A stretch of DNA of 64,000 bases from Pedobacter jejuensis (GTDB taxonomy: Bacteria; Bacteroidota; Bacteroidia; Sphingobacteriales; Sphingobacteriaceae), in NCBI RefSeq assembly GCF_003725795.1, contig NZ_RBEE01000023.1:434001-498000 (forward strand). Reading direction: 5' to 3'. The number at the start of each line of letters is the position of its first letter. Positions within the stretch are counted from its first letter, which is position 1. Below, piece after piece: positions 16,940 to 25,962 of this stretch. The notes under the pieces were generated by a model that saw only the letters and a program-made list of their open reading frames with translations, was not told the origin of the DNA and searched no databases. Made by a program: the position numbers and the translations under genes.

Positions 16940-16972
16940 GAAAAGCCTGCATATTGCAGGCTTTTCTTTTTT
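16940..16972. terminator. Strong terminator, probably bidirectional
   Basis: An 11-bp stem (GAAAAGCCTGC, 16940-16950, with GCAGGCTTTTC, 16956-16966) and six Ts on the plus strand; the minus strand also has a T-rich tail. It serves the nuclease gene and the leftward small gene at 16971-17165. Confidence 0.85.
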
Positions 16973-17165
16973 AAGCTATAGACGATTTTGCAATAAATAT
17001 CGTACCCTCATTTTTCAGCTTGTAAAAATATTGCTTCTGCCCCTTTGCACAAACAATTTGAATTTTTACAACAATGGCTGTTTTTCCATTCCGGTGCTTT
17101 ATAATATCACCCTCGCGAATGTTATCTAAATCATTTACCGATGAATATTGGTTTACTTCTTTCAT
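16971..17165 (-). CDS. Small soluble protein, function unknown
   Basis: A 64-residue protein I do not recognise. Its composition is gene-like: MKEVNQYSSVNDL, then a small beta-barrel-like pattern REGDIIKHRNGKTAIVVKIQ and KQYFYKLKNEGTIFIAKSSI, somewhat like SH3-like or translation-associated small barrels. It starts at ATG 17165 and its TAA abuts a strong terminator, which supports it being expressed. The opposite-strand reading is not protein-like. Confidence 0.6.
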   Translation of the reverse strand: MKEVNQYSSVNDLDNIREGDIIKHRNGKTAIVVKIQIVCAKGQKQYFYKLKNEGTIFIAKSSIA

Positions 17166-17555
17166 TACAATTGAGATGCTGATAATTTTCTAACTGATTA
17201 TAGGTTGGTTAAAAAATTGCAGGTTACTACATAACCTGCAATCCTCTAAATTAATCATTGCTTCCAATCCTGATAAGCGTTGTATGATTAGTACCAAATT
17301 AAGTATAATGTTAAATTATTTGCCGGTATGAATAAAGTGAATGAAGGCAGGTTTTTGCTATGAATAAACAAAACTTCAATAATGAACAGAATGCAATAGC
17401 TATGATAATTTGCAAGAAATAGATAGAGCCTGATTAATGCTCAGAAACCCAATTTTGTACGTTAAATAATACGAAAACCAATGGTAACTGCAATAGAAAT
17501 AACAAACTTCGGCAAGTTTTTTATCCTTATACAACCAGAAAATGAATGAATAAAA
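17166..17555. other. 390-bp intergenic region with a leftward terminator
   Basis: No gene of convincing composition is found on either strand. The only clear element is a hairpin at 17217-17241 with a T-tract on the minus strand. It lies 315 bp beyond the stop of the leftward histidine kinase gene, so that message would have a long 3' UTR, or a short untracked transcript ends there. Confidence 0.5.
17211..17241 (-). terminator. Leftward terminator
   Basis: A 10-bp perfect stem (TTGCAGGTTA, 17217-17226, with TAACCTGCAA, 17232-17241). Reading leftward it is followed directly by six Ts (17211-17216). Confidence 0.75.
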
Positions 17556-18638
17556 CTATTTAGGTATCTCGATAAAGAATATACTTCCTTCATGTTCCTC
17601 ACTTTGGAACCAGATTTTACCTTTATGCAATTCTACAATCGTTTTAATGATAGACATGCCTAAACCCCACGAATCTTCACCATGTAAACCCTCTCTCATG
17701 GCAATGCTAAATCGCTCGAATAAATAAGGTTGCAAATGCTTCGGAATTCCTATGCCGTTATCGCTTACACAAATTAGAACTGTTTTTCCCCTATCCTGTA
17801 CCTCAATTTTAATAGTTCCATTTACAGGGGTAAATTTTATTGAGTTTGATATTAAATTATTTATCACCTGCATAAATTTCATGCTATCAACCATAGCATA
17901 AAGTTTTTCTTCGGTACTTATAAACTCAAACTTTCTATATAAATTTAACTCTGCATATTGATAAAAACCAATAACATCTTTAATCTCACTAATTAAATCA
18001 GCTCTTTCTTTTCTAATATCAACTTCTGCCGAAGTTAAAAACTCATGATTAATTAAATTTCTTATTAGCAAAACGTTTCGCTCACACATATCTTTTATAA
18101 AGGTAAGCGATTTCAAAACACGTTCCTGGTCTTCAAATAAACTGTTTTTTAACAAATCAGAAACTGCAAGCCCAATCATAGCCATCGGCTCTTTTAAATC
18201 ATGAGATACAATTTCAAGCGTTGTATTTTTTTGGGCATTTATTTTTTCGATGTGAAAATTATTTGTTTTAGCTACGCTCACATCTTCTACAATGCCGCTT
18301 AATTGGATTAAATTTCCTTCTGATAAAATTGGATAGACACTAATTCTGATGTATTTAATAAAATTATCGTTGCAGGAAATTCTAAACTCGTATTTACGCC
18401 CTACTTTTTGCTCTGTACTTTCATTGAAACAATCTATCGCTAAGCCTTTATCTTCAGCATGTACACAATCAAAAATTAGCTTAGGATTGTTTTTTGCAGA
18501 TTCTAAAGAGATTTCAAAAATGGACTGGAATGCCGGACTTAAATAAGAAAATTTATTCTCATCAATGTTATAAACGAAATATACATCTCTGGATTGATCG
18601 CCAATTTGATAAAAAATATCGGAGTTTAAGTCTTTCAT
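17556..18638 (-). CDS. PAS-domain sensor histidine kinase
   Basis: 360 residues without membrane segments. An N-terminal PAS/PAC domain (about 8-125, YFVYNIDENKFSYLSPAFQ) precedes a dimerisation H-box IVSHDLKEPMA (His near residue 146) and a HATPase domain with NNLISNSIKFTP, DNGIGIPKHL and WGLGMSIIKTIVELH. It is thus a cytoplasmic kinase. No response regulator is encoded beside it, so the partner is elsewhere. A -7 box (TAATTTTG on the minus strand, 18658-18665) lies 19 bp before the ATG. Confidence 0.92.
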   Translation of the reverse strand: MKDLNSDIFYQIGDQSRDVYFVYNIDENKFSYLSPAFQSIFEISLESAKNNPKLIFDCVHAEDKGLAIDCFNESTEQKVGRKYEFRISCNDNFIKYIRISVYPILSEGNLIQLSGIVEDVSVAKTNNFHIEKINAQKNTTLEIVSHDLKEPMAMIGLAVSDLLKNSLFEDQERVLKSLTFIKDMCERNVLLIRNLINHEFLTSAEVDIRKERADLISEIKDVIGFYQYAELNLYRKFEFISTEEKLYAMVDSMKFMQVINNLISNSIKFTPVNGTIKIEVQDRGKTVLICVSDNGIGIPKHLQPYLFERFSIAMREGLHGEDSWGLGMSIIKTIVELHKGKIWFQSEEHEGSIFFIEIPK

Positions 18639-18657
18639 AAGTAGGATTGATTATCTG

Positions 18658-18665
18658 CAAAATTA
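18658..18665 (-). promoter_or_regulatory. Candidate -7 box for the PAS kinase gene
   Basis: Reads TAATTTTG on the minus strand, a TAnnTTTG match 19 bp upstream of ATG 18638. No -33 TTG is apparent. Confidence 0.4.
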
Positions 18666-18732
18666 AAAATTACATCTAAAACTTATAATAAATAATTAGT
18701 GTAGATTTTGAATCTTTAATTTATACAATTTA

Positions 18733-19194
18733 TTATTTGGCATCATTCACTTCAAGCCAGTGCCCATCGGTATCTTTAAAATAAACCTGTTTAACGCCAT
18801 CTACTCGTAAAGTTATAGCGCCTTCTTTACCTGGCCAATCTTCAAACTTAATATTTTTTGCTTTAAGCTTGTTAACAAAAGCATCTACAGATGCTACGCT
18901 AAAACATAAATGCTCATTTTTATCATGCAGTTCAGTAGTTTTTGCGCCTTGTATTAAATGCAGCTGACCAGCATTGCCTAAGCTAAACCAAGTATGTTTT
19001 CCATCATGAAATGGTTCGGGGATTTGAGGTAAGCTGAAAACGCTTTCATAAAAGTCAGTAGCCACTTTTAAATCGGTTACATAAACCGCAATATGATTTA
19101 AAACTGCAGGACTTTGTTTATCATTCTGTGCCATAGATTTTTGAAAAGGATTTAAAGCAGCTAAGCTTATAATAAGTATTGCAATTATTTTCAT
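18733..19194 (-). CDS. Exported VOC (glyoxalase/bleomycin-resistance fold) protein
   Basis: 153 residues with a signal peptide (about 1-22, ending KSMAQ). The remainder is one VOC module: LNHIAVYVTDLKVATDFYES near the start (a His metal ligand), HLCFSVASVDAFVNKLK in the middle, and a C-terminal QVYFKDTDGHWLEVN with the usual Glu ligand. It resembles lactoylglutathione lyase-like proteins, but an exported form is unusual and the substrate is unknown. It is monocistronic, 55 bp from the PPK2 gene on the same strand. Confidence 0.85.
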   Translation of the reverse strand: MKIIAILIISLAALNPFQKSMAQNDKQSPAVLNHIAVYVTDLKVATDFYESVFSLPQIPEPFHDGKHTWFSLGNAGQLHLIQGAKTTELHDKNEHLCFSVASVDAFVNKLKAKNIKFEDWPGKEGAITLRVDGVKQVYFKDTDGHWLEVNDAK

Positions 19195-19249
19195 AGGGAT
19201 ATTGATTTGTCGATAAAGTTGAGAAAAATTTTGAAGTAATTACCATCTG

Positions 19250-20128
19250 CTATTCACCTAACAATACTGTTTTGGTTTCAATCAGTTTGCCCTGTTCATC
19301 TTCGCCTAAAATGGGGAATTTAAGGTCTAAACTTTTCAATTTATCTTCAATAATTGAGCTAATGGCCAAACGGGCAAACCATTTTTTATCAGCAGGGATA
19401 ATATGCCATGGCGAATCTTTAGTAGCTGTTTCATTAATTGCTTCTTCATATGCCTTCATGTAATCATCCCACAAGGCTCTTTCTTTAATATCACCCGATG
19501 AAAACTTCCAGTTTTTTGTAGGGTCGTCTATTCGCTCCAAGAAACGTTGCTTTTGCTCCTCTTTACTAACATTTAAAAAGAATTTTAATATCACTGTTCC
19601 ATTTGCGGTTAAATGTTCTTCAAAATTGCGGATGCTTTGATAGCGCTGTTTCCAAAAGTCTTTATTAATTTTATCAACTTCCTCATATCCAGGAAGGTTT
19701 TCACTCATAATATATTCTGGATGAACTTTACAAACCAAAACATTTTCGTAGTGTGAACGATTGTGAATTCCTATCCTTCCGCGTTCTGGCAAAGCCTTAT
19801 AATGTCGCCATAAAAAGTCGTGCTCATATTCTTCTGATGTGGGTGTTTTGAAACTAAAAACCTGGCAACCCTGAGGATTTAAACCACTCATTACATGTTC
19901 AATTGCGCTATCTTTCCCGGCTGCATCCATAGCTTGAAAAATGATTAATAATGAGTGTGAGTTTGCAGCATATAGCTTTTCTTGTAAATGGTTAACTTCT
20001 ATTTTTGAATTAACTAAAGCATCCTTCGCCTTTTCTTTATTATAACCACCAGTATAATCAGTTTTTGTATTTTTTATCGAAAATTTTTTATCTCCCTGTA
20101 TTATCAGGCTTTTAAATTCGTTCTTCAT
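19250..20128 (-). CDS. Polyphosphate kinase 2 family protein
   Basis: 292 residues with the PPK2 core. The Walker A-like stretch QAMDAAGKDSAIEHVMSGL is near residue 65, followed by NPQGCQVFSFKTP, the lid-type motif RGRIGIHNRSHYENVLV near 120-136, and WKFSSGDIKER near 205. PPK2 enzymes use polyphosphate to phosphorylate AMP, ADP or other nucleotides. Subclass assignment from reading alone is unsafe, though single-domain proteins with this look often act on ADP or AMP. With ppk1, ppx and a polyphosphate glucokinase-like gene in the window, it points to active polyphosphate metabolism. Confidence 0.93.
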   Translation of the reverse strand: MKNEFKSLIIQGDKKFSIKNTKTDYTGGYNKEKAKDALVNSKIEVNHLQEKLYAANSHSLLIIFQAMDAAGKDSAIEHVMSGLNPQGCQVFSFKTPTSEEYEHDFLWRHYKALPERGRIGIHNRSHYENVLVCKVHPEYIMSENLPGYEEVDKINKDFWKQRYQSIRNFEEHLTANGTVILKFFLNVSKEEQKQRFLERIDDPTKNWKFSSGDIKERALWDDYMKAYEEAINETATKDSPWHIIPADKKWFARLAISSIIEDKLKSLDLKFPILGEDEQGKLIETKTVLLGE

Positions 20129-20256
20129 ATTTGTAATTCTGTAATCAATTATTTAAATATAGACTAAAAAATAAGTAAATTAAATACGTTAATTTGCATT
20201 TGGAGTTTTTTATATTTAGTTCCAAAGCATTTACCCGATACATCATCTTAACCAAT

Positions 20257-22698
20257 ATGTTTAAAGAGATAAAAAACAAGTACTTACGTTATTCTGCTAT
20301 AGGCATCTTCTTAATAATCATTTTCTTCTCTGCGCTTCAACTTAACTTTTTATGGTTATTTGGTTATTCTCCAAGTTATCGAGACATAAAAATTCCTACC
20401 CTAAGGGTTGGTTCCGAATTATATACATCAGATGGTAAATTAATCGGCAGATATTTTAAAGAAAACAGAACACCGGTAAATTATAATGAAATTGCTCCTG
20501 GCGTGATAAATGCCTTGGTAGCAACAGAAGACGTTAGGTTTTACAAACATTGGGGTATTGATGTTCAGGCAGTTGGCCGTGCTGTTGTTGGCTTTGGTAA
20601 AGATGGTGGTGCAAGTACAATAACCCAACAATTAGCAAAAAATTTATATAGAACACGTTACAATAAATCGCAAGGTTTTTTGGTAAAAATTCCTCTGGTA
20701 AGAACCATAATTGTAAAGCTTAAAGAATGGATGACCGCCGTTAAATTAGAATCTAATTATTCTAAAAACGATATTATAACCATGTATTTAAATACCGTTT
20801 CTTTTGGTAACAATGCTTATGGAATAAAAACGGCAAGTAGGATTTATTTTGATAAGGAGGCAAAAGATTTATCGACTACCGATGCCGCAATGCTGGTTGG
20901 AATGCTAAAAGGTACAACGCTTTACAACCCTACAAAAAACCCGGAGAAGGCTTTAGTGCGTAGAAATACGGTGCTTAGCCAAATGAATAAATACAATTAC
21001 TTAAGCAAAGATAGCCTAGAAGCCTTATCTAAAGAACCAATAAAACTTAAGGAAGGGAAACTGGAAGATGGCAGTGATGGCGATTCTTATTTAAGGGCAG
21101 CAGTTGCAAAATACCTGGAAAAATGGTGTAAAGACAACGGATACGATTTGTACGAGGATGGTTTAAAAATATACACAACTATTGATTCGAAGCTTCAAAA
21201 ATATGCTGAAGAAGCCGTGCAGGAACAAATGAAAACTTTGCAACGTAGATTCTATAGTGTTTGGGGGAATGAAGACCCATGGTACGATTCGGAGAAAAAC
21301 AAAGTAGATTATCCTGATAGGGCAATGAAAAATCTACCTATTTACAACTTGCTTCAAAAGAAATTTGCAAACAATCCCGATTCGGTAACGGCATATTTTA
21401 ATAAGAAGAAAAAGATGCAAATCTTTACGTATAAAGGCGATAGAGATACCTTATTTTCAACCCTCGATTCTATCCGTTATTATGGAAAAATCATGAATAC
21501 AGGTATGATGACTATGGAACCAGCTAGCGGAAAAATTAAAGTCTGGGTTGGTGGTATTGATCATAAGTTTTTTAAGTACGATCATGTTAATCAGTCAAAA
21601 AGGCAAGCTGGCTCTACTTTTAAACCTTTTGCATATTTAACAGCATTGGAGCAAGGAATGAATCCATGTGATAAATTTACCGATAAACCAGTGAAAATTG
21701 CTTATCAAGATAAAGGGAAAACAGAATACTGGGAGCCGAAAAATGCCGATTATAGCGTTACTTACCGAGAAATGAGTTTGCGTTGGGCCATGGCGAAATC
21801 GGTTAATACCATAACTGCGCAGGTAACAGAAAAAGTTGGATGGGATAATGTGGTAAAATGGGCACACGAATGTGGTATCGACAGTCATTTAGAATCTGTT
21901 CCATCAGTTAGTTTAGGTTCTAATGATGTTTCTGTTTTCGAAATGGTCAAAGCTTACAGTACTTTTTTAAATAAAGGTGTAAAAACAGACCCGATTTTAG
22001 TTGAGAAAATTGCTGATCAGGATAATAATGTTATTGAAGATTTCAAACCAAAAACAAAAAGGGTTTTAACTGAAGAAATTGCCTGGTTAATGTTGTACAT
22101 GTTCCGTGGCGGTATGGAAGAACCTGGAGGTACTTCTCAAGCCTTATGGGAATGGGATTTATGGAAAAAGAACAATCAAATTGGTGGTAAAACGGGTACT
22201 TCATCTGATTATGTTGACGCCTGGTATATGGGCATTACAAAAGATTTAGTTACAGGCGTTTGGGTAGGTTGCGATGAACGCACCGCTCACTTTAAAAATG
22301 GCGAGCAAGGTGAAGGTTCAAGAACTGCATTACCTATTTTTGCCAAATTTATGGAGAAGGTTTACCATGATCCTAATTCTGGATATACTTATGGCCCATT
22401 TCCTAAAGCTACAGTAGAAATTACCAGAACAATTAATTGTCCAAGTCCGAGAATTGTTGAGGATACAACTTCTACAGATAGTGTTTTGGTAGATTCTACA
22501 GATATTGTAGATCCTTTAGCTCCTGAAACTACAACGCCTACACCAACTACAGAAACTGAAGTTAAGAAGGAAGAGAAAAAACCTGAATCTGCTCCTATCC
22601 AACCTGCGGTTGTTGTTCCTTTATCAAAAAAAGAAGAACGAGAATTAAAGCGAAAACAAAGGCAAGAAGAGCGTGAGAAGAAGAAATTTGATAATTAA
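20257..22698 (+). CDS. mrcA: Bifunctional penicillin-binding protein 1A
   Basis: 813 residues from ATG 20257; an earlier in-frame TTG adds 21 non-conserved residues and is rejected. A membrane anchor (about 14-35) precedes a GT51 glycosyltransferase domain (catalytic ATEDVRFYKHWG, Glu91; then GGASTITQQLAKNLY) and a transpeptidase domain with active-site GSTFKPF (Ser453, Lys456), the SVN motif and KTGTSSD (Lys645). The C-terminal 90 residues are a Thr/Pro/Glu/Lys-rich tail ending in a highly charged basic helix, probably disordered. It polymerises and cross-links peptidoglycan. Confidence 0.95.
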   Translation: MFKEIKNKYLRYSAIGIFLIIIFFSALQLNFLWLFGYSPSYRDIKIPTLRVGSELYTSDGKLIGRYFKENRTPVNYNEIAPGVINALVATEDVRFYKHWGIDVQAVGRAVVGFGKDGGASTITQQLAKNLYRTRYNKSQGFLVKIPLVRTIIVKLKEWMTAVKLESNYSKNDIITMYLNTVSFGNNAYGIKTASRIYFDKEAKDLSTTDAAMLVGMLKGTTLYNPTKNPEKALVRRNTVLSQMNKYNYLSKDSLEALSKEPIKLKEGKLEDGSDGDSYLRAAVAKYLEKWCKDNGYDLYEDGLKIYTTIDSKLQKYAEEAVQEQMKTLQRRFYSVWGNEDPWYDSEKNKVDYPDRAMKNLPIYNLLQKKFANNPDSVTAYFNKKKKMQIFTYKGDRDTLFSTLDSIRYYGKIMNTGMMTMEPASGKIKVWVGGIDHKFFKYDHVNQSKRQAGSTFKPFAYLTALEQGMNPCDKFTDKPVKIAYQDKGKTEYWEPKNADYSVTYREMSLRWAMAKSVNTITAQVTEKVGWDNVVKWAHECGIDSHLESVPSVSLGSNDVSVFEMVKAYSTFLNKGVKTDPILVEKIADQDNNVIEDFKPKTKRVLTEEIAWLMLYMFRGGMEEPGGTSQALWEWDLWKKNNQIGGKTGTSSDYVDAWYMGITKDLVTGVWVGCDERTAHFKNGEQGEGSRTALPIFAKFMEKVYHDPNSGYTYGPFPKATVEITRTINCPSPRIVEDTTSTDSVLVDSTDIVDPLAPETTTPTPTTETEVKKEEKKPESAPIQPAVVVPLSKKEERELKRKQRQEEREKKKFDN

Positions 22699-22729
22699 AC
22701 ATTACAATTATTCGTGGCGAAAGTGTTAA

Positions 22730-22766
22730 AATAAAAATAGTAATCTAAACAATTGCTATTTTTATT
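22730..22766 (+). terminator. Candidate terminator after PBP1A
   Basis: An 11-bp perfect but AT-only stem (AATAAAAATAG, 22730-22740, with CTATTTTTATT, 22756-22766). Weak by GC content; it may only reduce readthrough into the next gene. Confidence 0.45.
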
Positions 22767-22812
22767 ATTCAAATCTACATCATTAAAATTTCTGTATATT
22801 TAAATCAAACGT

Positions 22813-25800
22813 ATGAAAATAAGCTCTACTATTTTTAAGCAGTTCTTATCAGTTTTAATTTTAGCTATATTATCGTTATCGGCTCATGCACAATACTTTG
22901 GGCAAAATAAAGTGCGATATAAAAACCTAGATTTTAAGGTATTACAAACACCGCATTTTGAAATTTATTACTACCTAAAAAACGATAACTTATTAAAGAA
23001 ATTTACCCAAGATGCTGAAACCTGGTATAAAATGCATCAGGAAGTTTTTAGAGATACTTTTTTAAAGAAGAATCCAATCATACTTTATAACAATCATCCA
23101 GATTTTCAACAAACAACGGCCCTGAATGGCGAAATTGGTGTAGGAACAGGCGGTGTTACCGAGGCTTTGAAAAACAGGGTAATTATGCCGGTGATGGAAC
23201 TTAACAGTCAAACAAGGCACGTTTTAGGTCACGAATTGGTTCATGCTTTTCAATACCATTTATTGCTCGAGAAAGATTCCATTAGTCTTGAAAACGTAGG
23301 GCAAACGCCCTTATGGATGGTTGAAGGTATGGCCGAGTACTTATCCATCGGTAAACGCGATGCTTTTACATCTATGTGGATGCGGGATGCCATGTTAAAT
23401 CGAGATATTCCATCACTAAAAGATTTAACAAATTCGAATAAGTACTTCCCTTATCGTTATGGACAAGCATTTTGGACTTACATTGGCTCGCAATACGGAG
23501 ATACCACAATTGTACCACTATTTAAAAATACTGCTAAATATGGTTATGAGAATGCAATAAGATACACTTTTGGTTATGACGATAAAACGCTGTCAGGCTT
23601 GTGGAAAAATGCAATTGATGCACATTACAAGCCGATGCTAAAAGCAGATAGTGCGCAAGTAAAAATCACCGGGACTAAAATTATTGACAATAAAAATGCA
23701 GGTAACATGAACGTTGCTCCTGCCCTTAGTCCGGATGGAAAGTATCTAGCATTCCTATCTGAAAAAGATTTATTCGGTATTGATTTATTTCTTGCTGATG
23801 CCAAAACAGGAAGAATTATTAGAAAGCTGACCAGCCAACTATCAAACGGACATATTGATGATTTTAATTTTATAGAATCAGCCGGGGCTTGGTCGCCAGA
23901 TAGTAAACAGTTTGCTTTTAGTATCTTCTCTCAAGGTAAAAACCAAATGATGATTATTGATGTAGCAAACGGTTCTACCGTGATGCAAACTGCAATGGGA
24001 GATGTTTCTCAATTTGGGAATTTAACATGGTCGCCAAATGGTAAAGACATTGCCTTTTCAGGAATGGTTGAAGGCCAAAGTGACATTTTTTCTTATAATT
24101 TAGATACCAAACAGGTTACGCAAATTACAAATGATGTTTATTCTGATTATGCGCCAAGTTATTCTCCAGATGGCAATAAATTGGTTTTCTCATCAGACAG
24201 GGCAGCGATAGAGCATAAAAACATAACTGCTGTACACCCAATAAATCTTGCAGTTTTCGATATTGCAACGAAAACAGTTAGCAATCTTGATGTTTTTCCA
24301 GGCGCAAACAATCTGAATGCACAATTCTCACCAGATAGTAAGAATATTTATTTTTTATCAAATAGAGACGGTTTCAGGAATTTATATAAATACAATTTTG
24401 CAGATAATACTGTTGATCAATTAACCGACTATTTTACAGGCATAAGCGGCATTACCGAATTCTCTCCAGCCATTTCGGTTTCGCAAACCAACGATATTGT
24501 TTATAGTTATTATCGTTACCAGCGCTATACTTTATATAATGCTAACCTTAGCAGCTTTAAGCCAAAAAGAATTAATAATCAGGAAGAAAATTTTGATGCA
24601 GCAATTCTTCCTCCAATGGAAAATATTGGCGTTAATATTATAAATTCAAACTTAAATAATTTCGATCGATTCGAAAAAATCGTTGCTGATTCCATGAAAA
24701 CGGTTCCGTATAAACCGAAATTTCGGTTAGATTATTTAGCTAATAGTGGTGTCGGTGTTTCAACAAGTAGATTTGGAACAGGTGTACAAGGTGGTATTAT
24801 CGGTATGTTCAGCGATATTTTAGGAACCAATCAAATTATTGCCAATTTATCTGTTAATGGGGAAATTTATGACTTCGGTGGATTGGTTGGATATATCAAT
24901 CAAAAAAGCAGAATAAACTGGGGTGCTGCAGTTTCGCACATTCCTTATGTTTCGGGTTTTAGCTCTTATGGATTTGAAAAGGTTCCAAGTGGAAATACAA
25001 CAATAGATGCCATAAATTACAGGACTGATATTATCAGAACTTTTGAAGATCAGTTTCAACTTTTTGCTTCTTACCCTTTTAGTAAAATTCATCGCTTCGA
25101 ACTTGGTGGTGCTTTTTCTAATTATAGTTATCGTATTGATAGATATAGCAACTATTACAGCACAGATGGATTTTATTTAGGTTCTGATAGAACCAAACTT
25201 TCTCCTGAACAAGCATCAATTGATTATGGTGTGCCATTTAACCCTTTTACTTTATTCCAGGTAAATGCAGGTTTCATTGGTGATAATTCCATTTTTGGTC
25301 TAACGGCTCCACTAGACGGTTTCCGTTATCGCGTAAGTGGTGAACTTTATTTTGGAACATATAGATTTTCCGGCGTTACGGCCGATTTACGGAAATATTG
25401 GAGGATTAAACCAATAACTCTTGCAGCCAGGTCTTATAATGTGTTAAGGATTGGTAAAGATGCGGATAGGTTGTATCCAATGTATCTTGGTTACCCCTAT
25501 TTAATTAGAGGTTACGAAGCAAATTCGATTTACAAAAACAATTCTGCAACGCTGGCCAATAATTACGACATTAATCAGCTAAGTGGTAGTAAATTGGTTG
25601 TATTTAACTTCGAGGCCCGCTTACCATTTACAGGGCCAAAAAAAATCAGCGCAATTCCATCTAAATTTTTAGTGACTGATTTAAACTTATTTTTTGATGC
25701 TGGTGTTGCATGGACGAACGACAGTAAAGTTGTATTTAAGAAAGAAGCAGCTTTTACAACAACGCCAATTGTAGATAATAATGGGCAAGTTGTTGGTGAG

Positions 25801-25962
25801 AACCAAGTATCAACTGAAAGGGTTCCTGTTATGAGTGTTGGAATTTCGCTACGTGTAAATGTATTCAACTATTTCGTATTGGAACCATACTATGCTATTC
25901 CTTTCCAACGTAAAGATGTGAAAACCGGTGTATTTGGTTTAACATTTGCTCCTGGATGGTAA
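22813..25962 (+). CDS. Outer-membrane protein: gluzincin-like domain, TolB-type propeller, beta-barrel
   Basis: 1049 residues with a signal peptide (about 1-26, ending AHAQ). Residues 30-280 form a peptidase MA-like domain with HELVH (140-144) and a downstream VEGMAEYLS (Glu175), the zinc-ligand arrangement of gluzincins. Residues about 290-600 hold PD40/TolB-like repeats (NVAPALSPDGKYLAFLSEKD, TWSPNGKDIAF, SYSPDGNKLVFSSD). From about 650 to the end is a BamA/surface-antigen-like beta-barrel that finishes VFGLTFAPGW, an aromatic C-terminal signature of outer-membrane proteins. The likely role is surface proteolysis or envelope biogenesis; no substrate can be named. Confidence 0.88.
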   Translation: MKISSTIFKQFLSVLILAILSLSAHAQYFGQNKVRYKNLDFKVLQTPHFEIYYYLKNDNLLKKFTQDAETWYKMHQEVFRDTFLKKNPIILYNNHPDFQQTTALNGEIGVGTGGVTEALKNRVIMPVMELNSQTRHVLGHELVHAFQYHLLLEKDSISLENVGQTPLWMVEGMAEYLSIGKRDAFTSMWMRDAMLNRDIPSLKDLTNSNKYFPYRYGQAFWTYIGSQYGDTTIVPLFKNTAKYGYENAIRYTFGYDDKTLSGLWKNAIDAHYKPMLKADSAQVKITGTKIIDNKNAGNMNVAPALSPDGKYLAFLSEKDLFGIDLFLADAKTGRIIRKLTSQLSNGHIDDFNFIESAGAWSPDSKQFAFSIFSQGKNQMMIIDVANGSTVMQTAMGDVSQFGNLTWSPNGKDIAFSGMVEGQSDIFSYNLDTKQVTQITNDVYSDYAPSYSPDGNKLVFSSDRAAIEHKNITAVHPINLAVFDIATKTVSNLDVFPGANNLNAQFSPDSKNIYFLSNRDGFRNLYKYNFADNTVDQLTDYFTGISGITEFSPAISVSQTNDIVYSYYRYQRYTLYNANLSSFKPKRINNQEENFDAAILPPMENIGVNIINSNLNNFDRFEKIVADSMKTVPYKPKFRLDYLANSGVGVSTSRFGTGVQGGIIGMFSDILGTNQIIANLSVNGEIYDFGGLVGYINQKSRINWGAAVSHIPYVSGFSSYGFEKVPSGNTTIDAINYRTDIIRTFEDQFQLFASYPFSKIHRFELGGAFSNYSYRIDRYSNYYSTDGFYLGSDRTKLSPEQASIDYGVPFNPFTLFQVNAGFIGDNSIFGLTAPLDGFRYRVSGELYFGTYRFSGVTADLRKYWRIKPITLAARSYNVLRIGKDADRLYPMYLGYPYLIRGYEANSIYKNNSATLANNYDINQLSGSKLVVFNFEARLPFTGPKKISAIPSKFLVTDLNLFFDAGVAWTNDSKVVFKKEAAFTTTPIVDNNGQVVGENQVSTERVPVMSVGISLRVNVFNYFVLEPYYAIPFQRKDVKTGVFGLTFAPGW

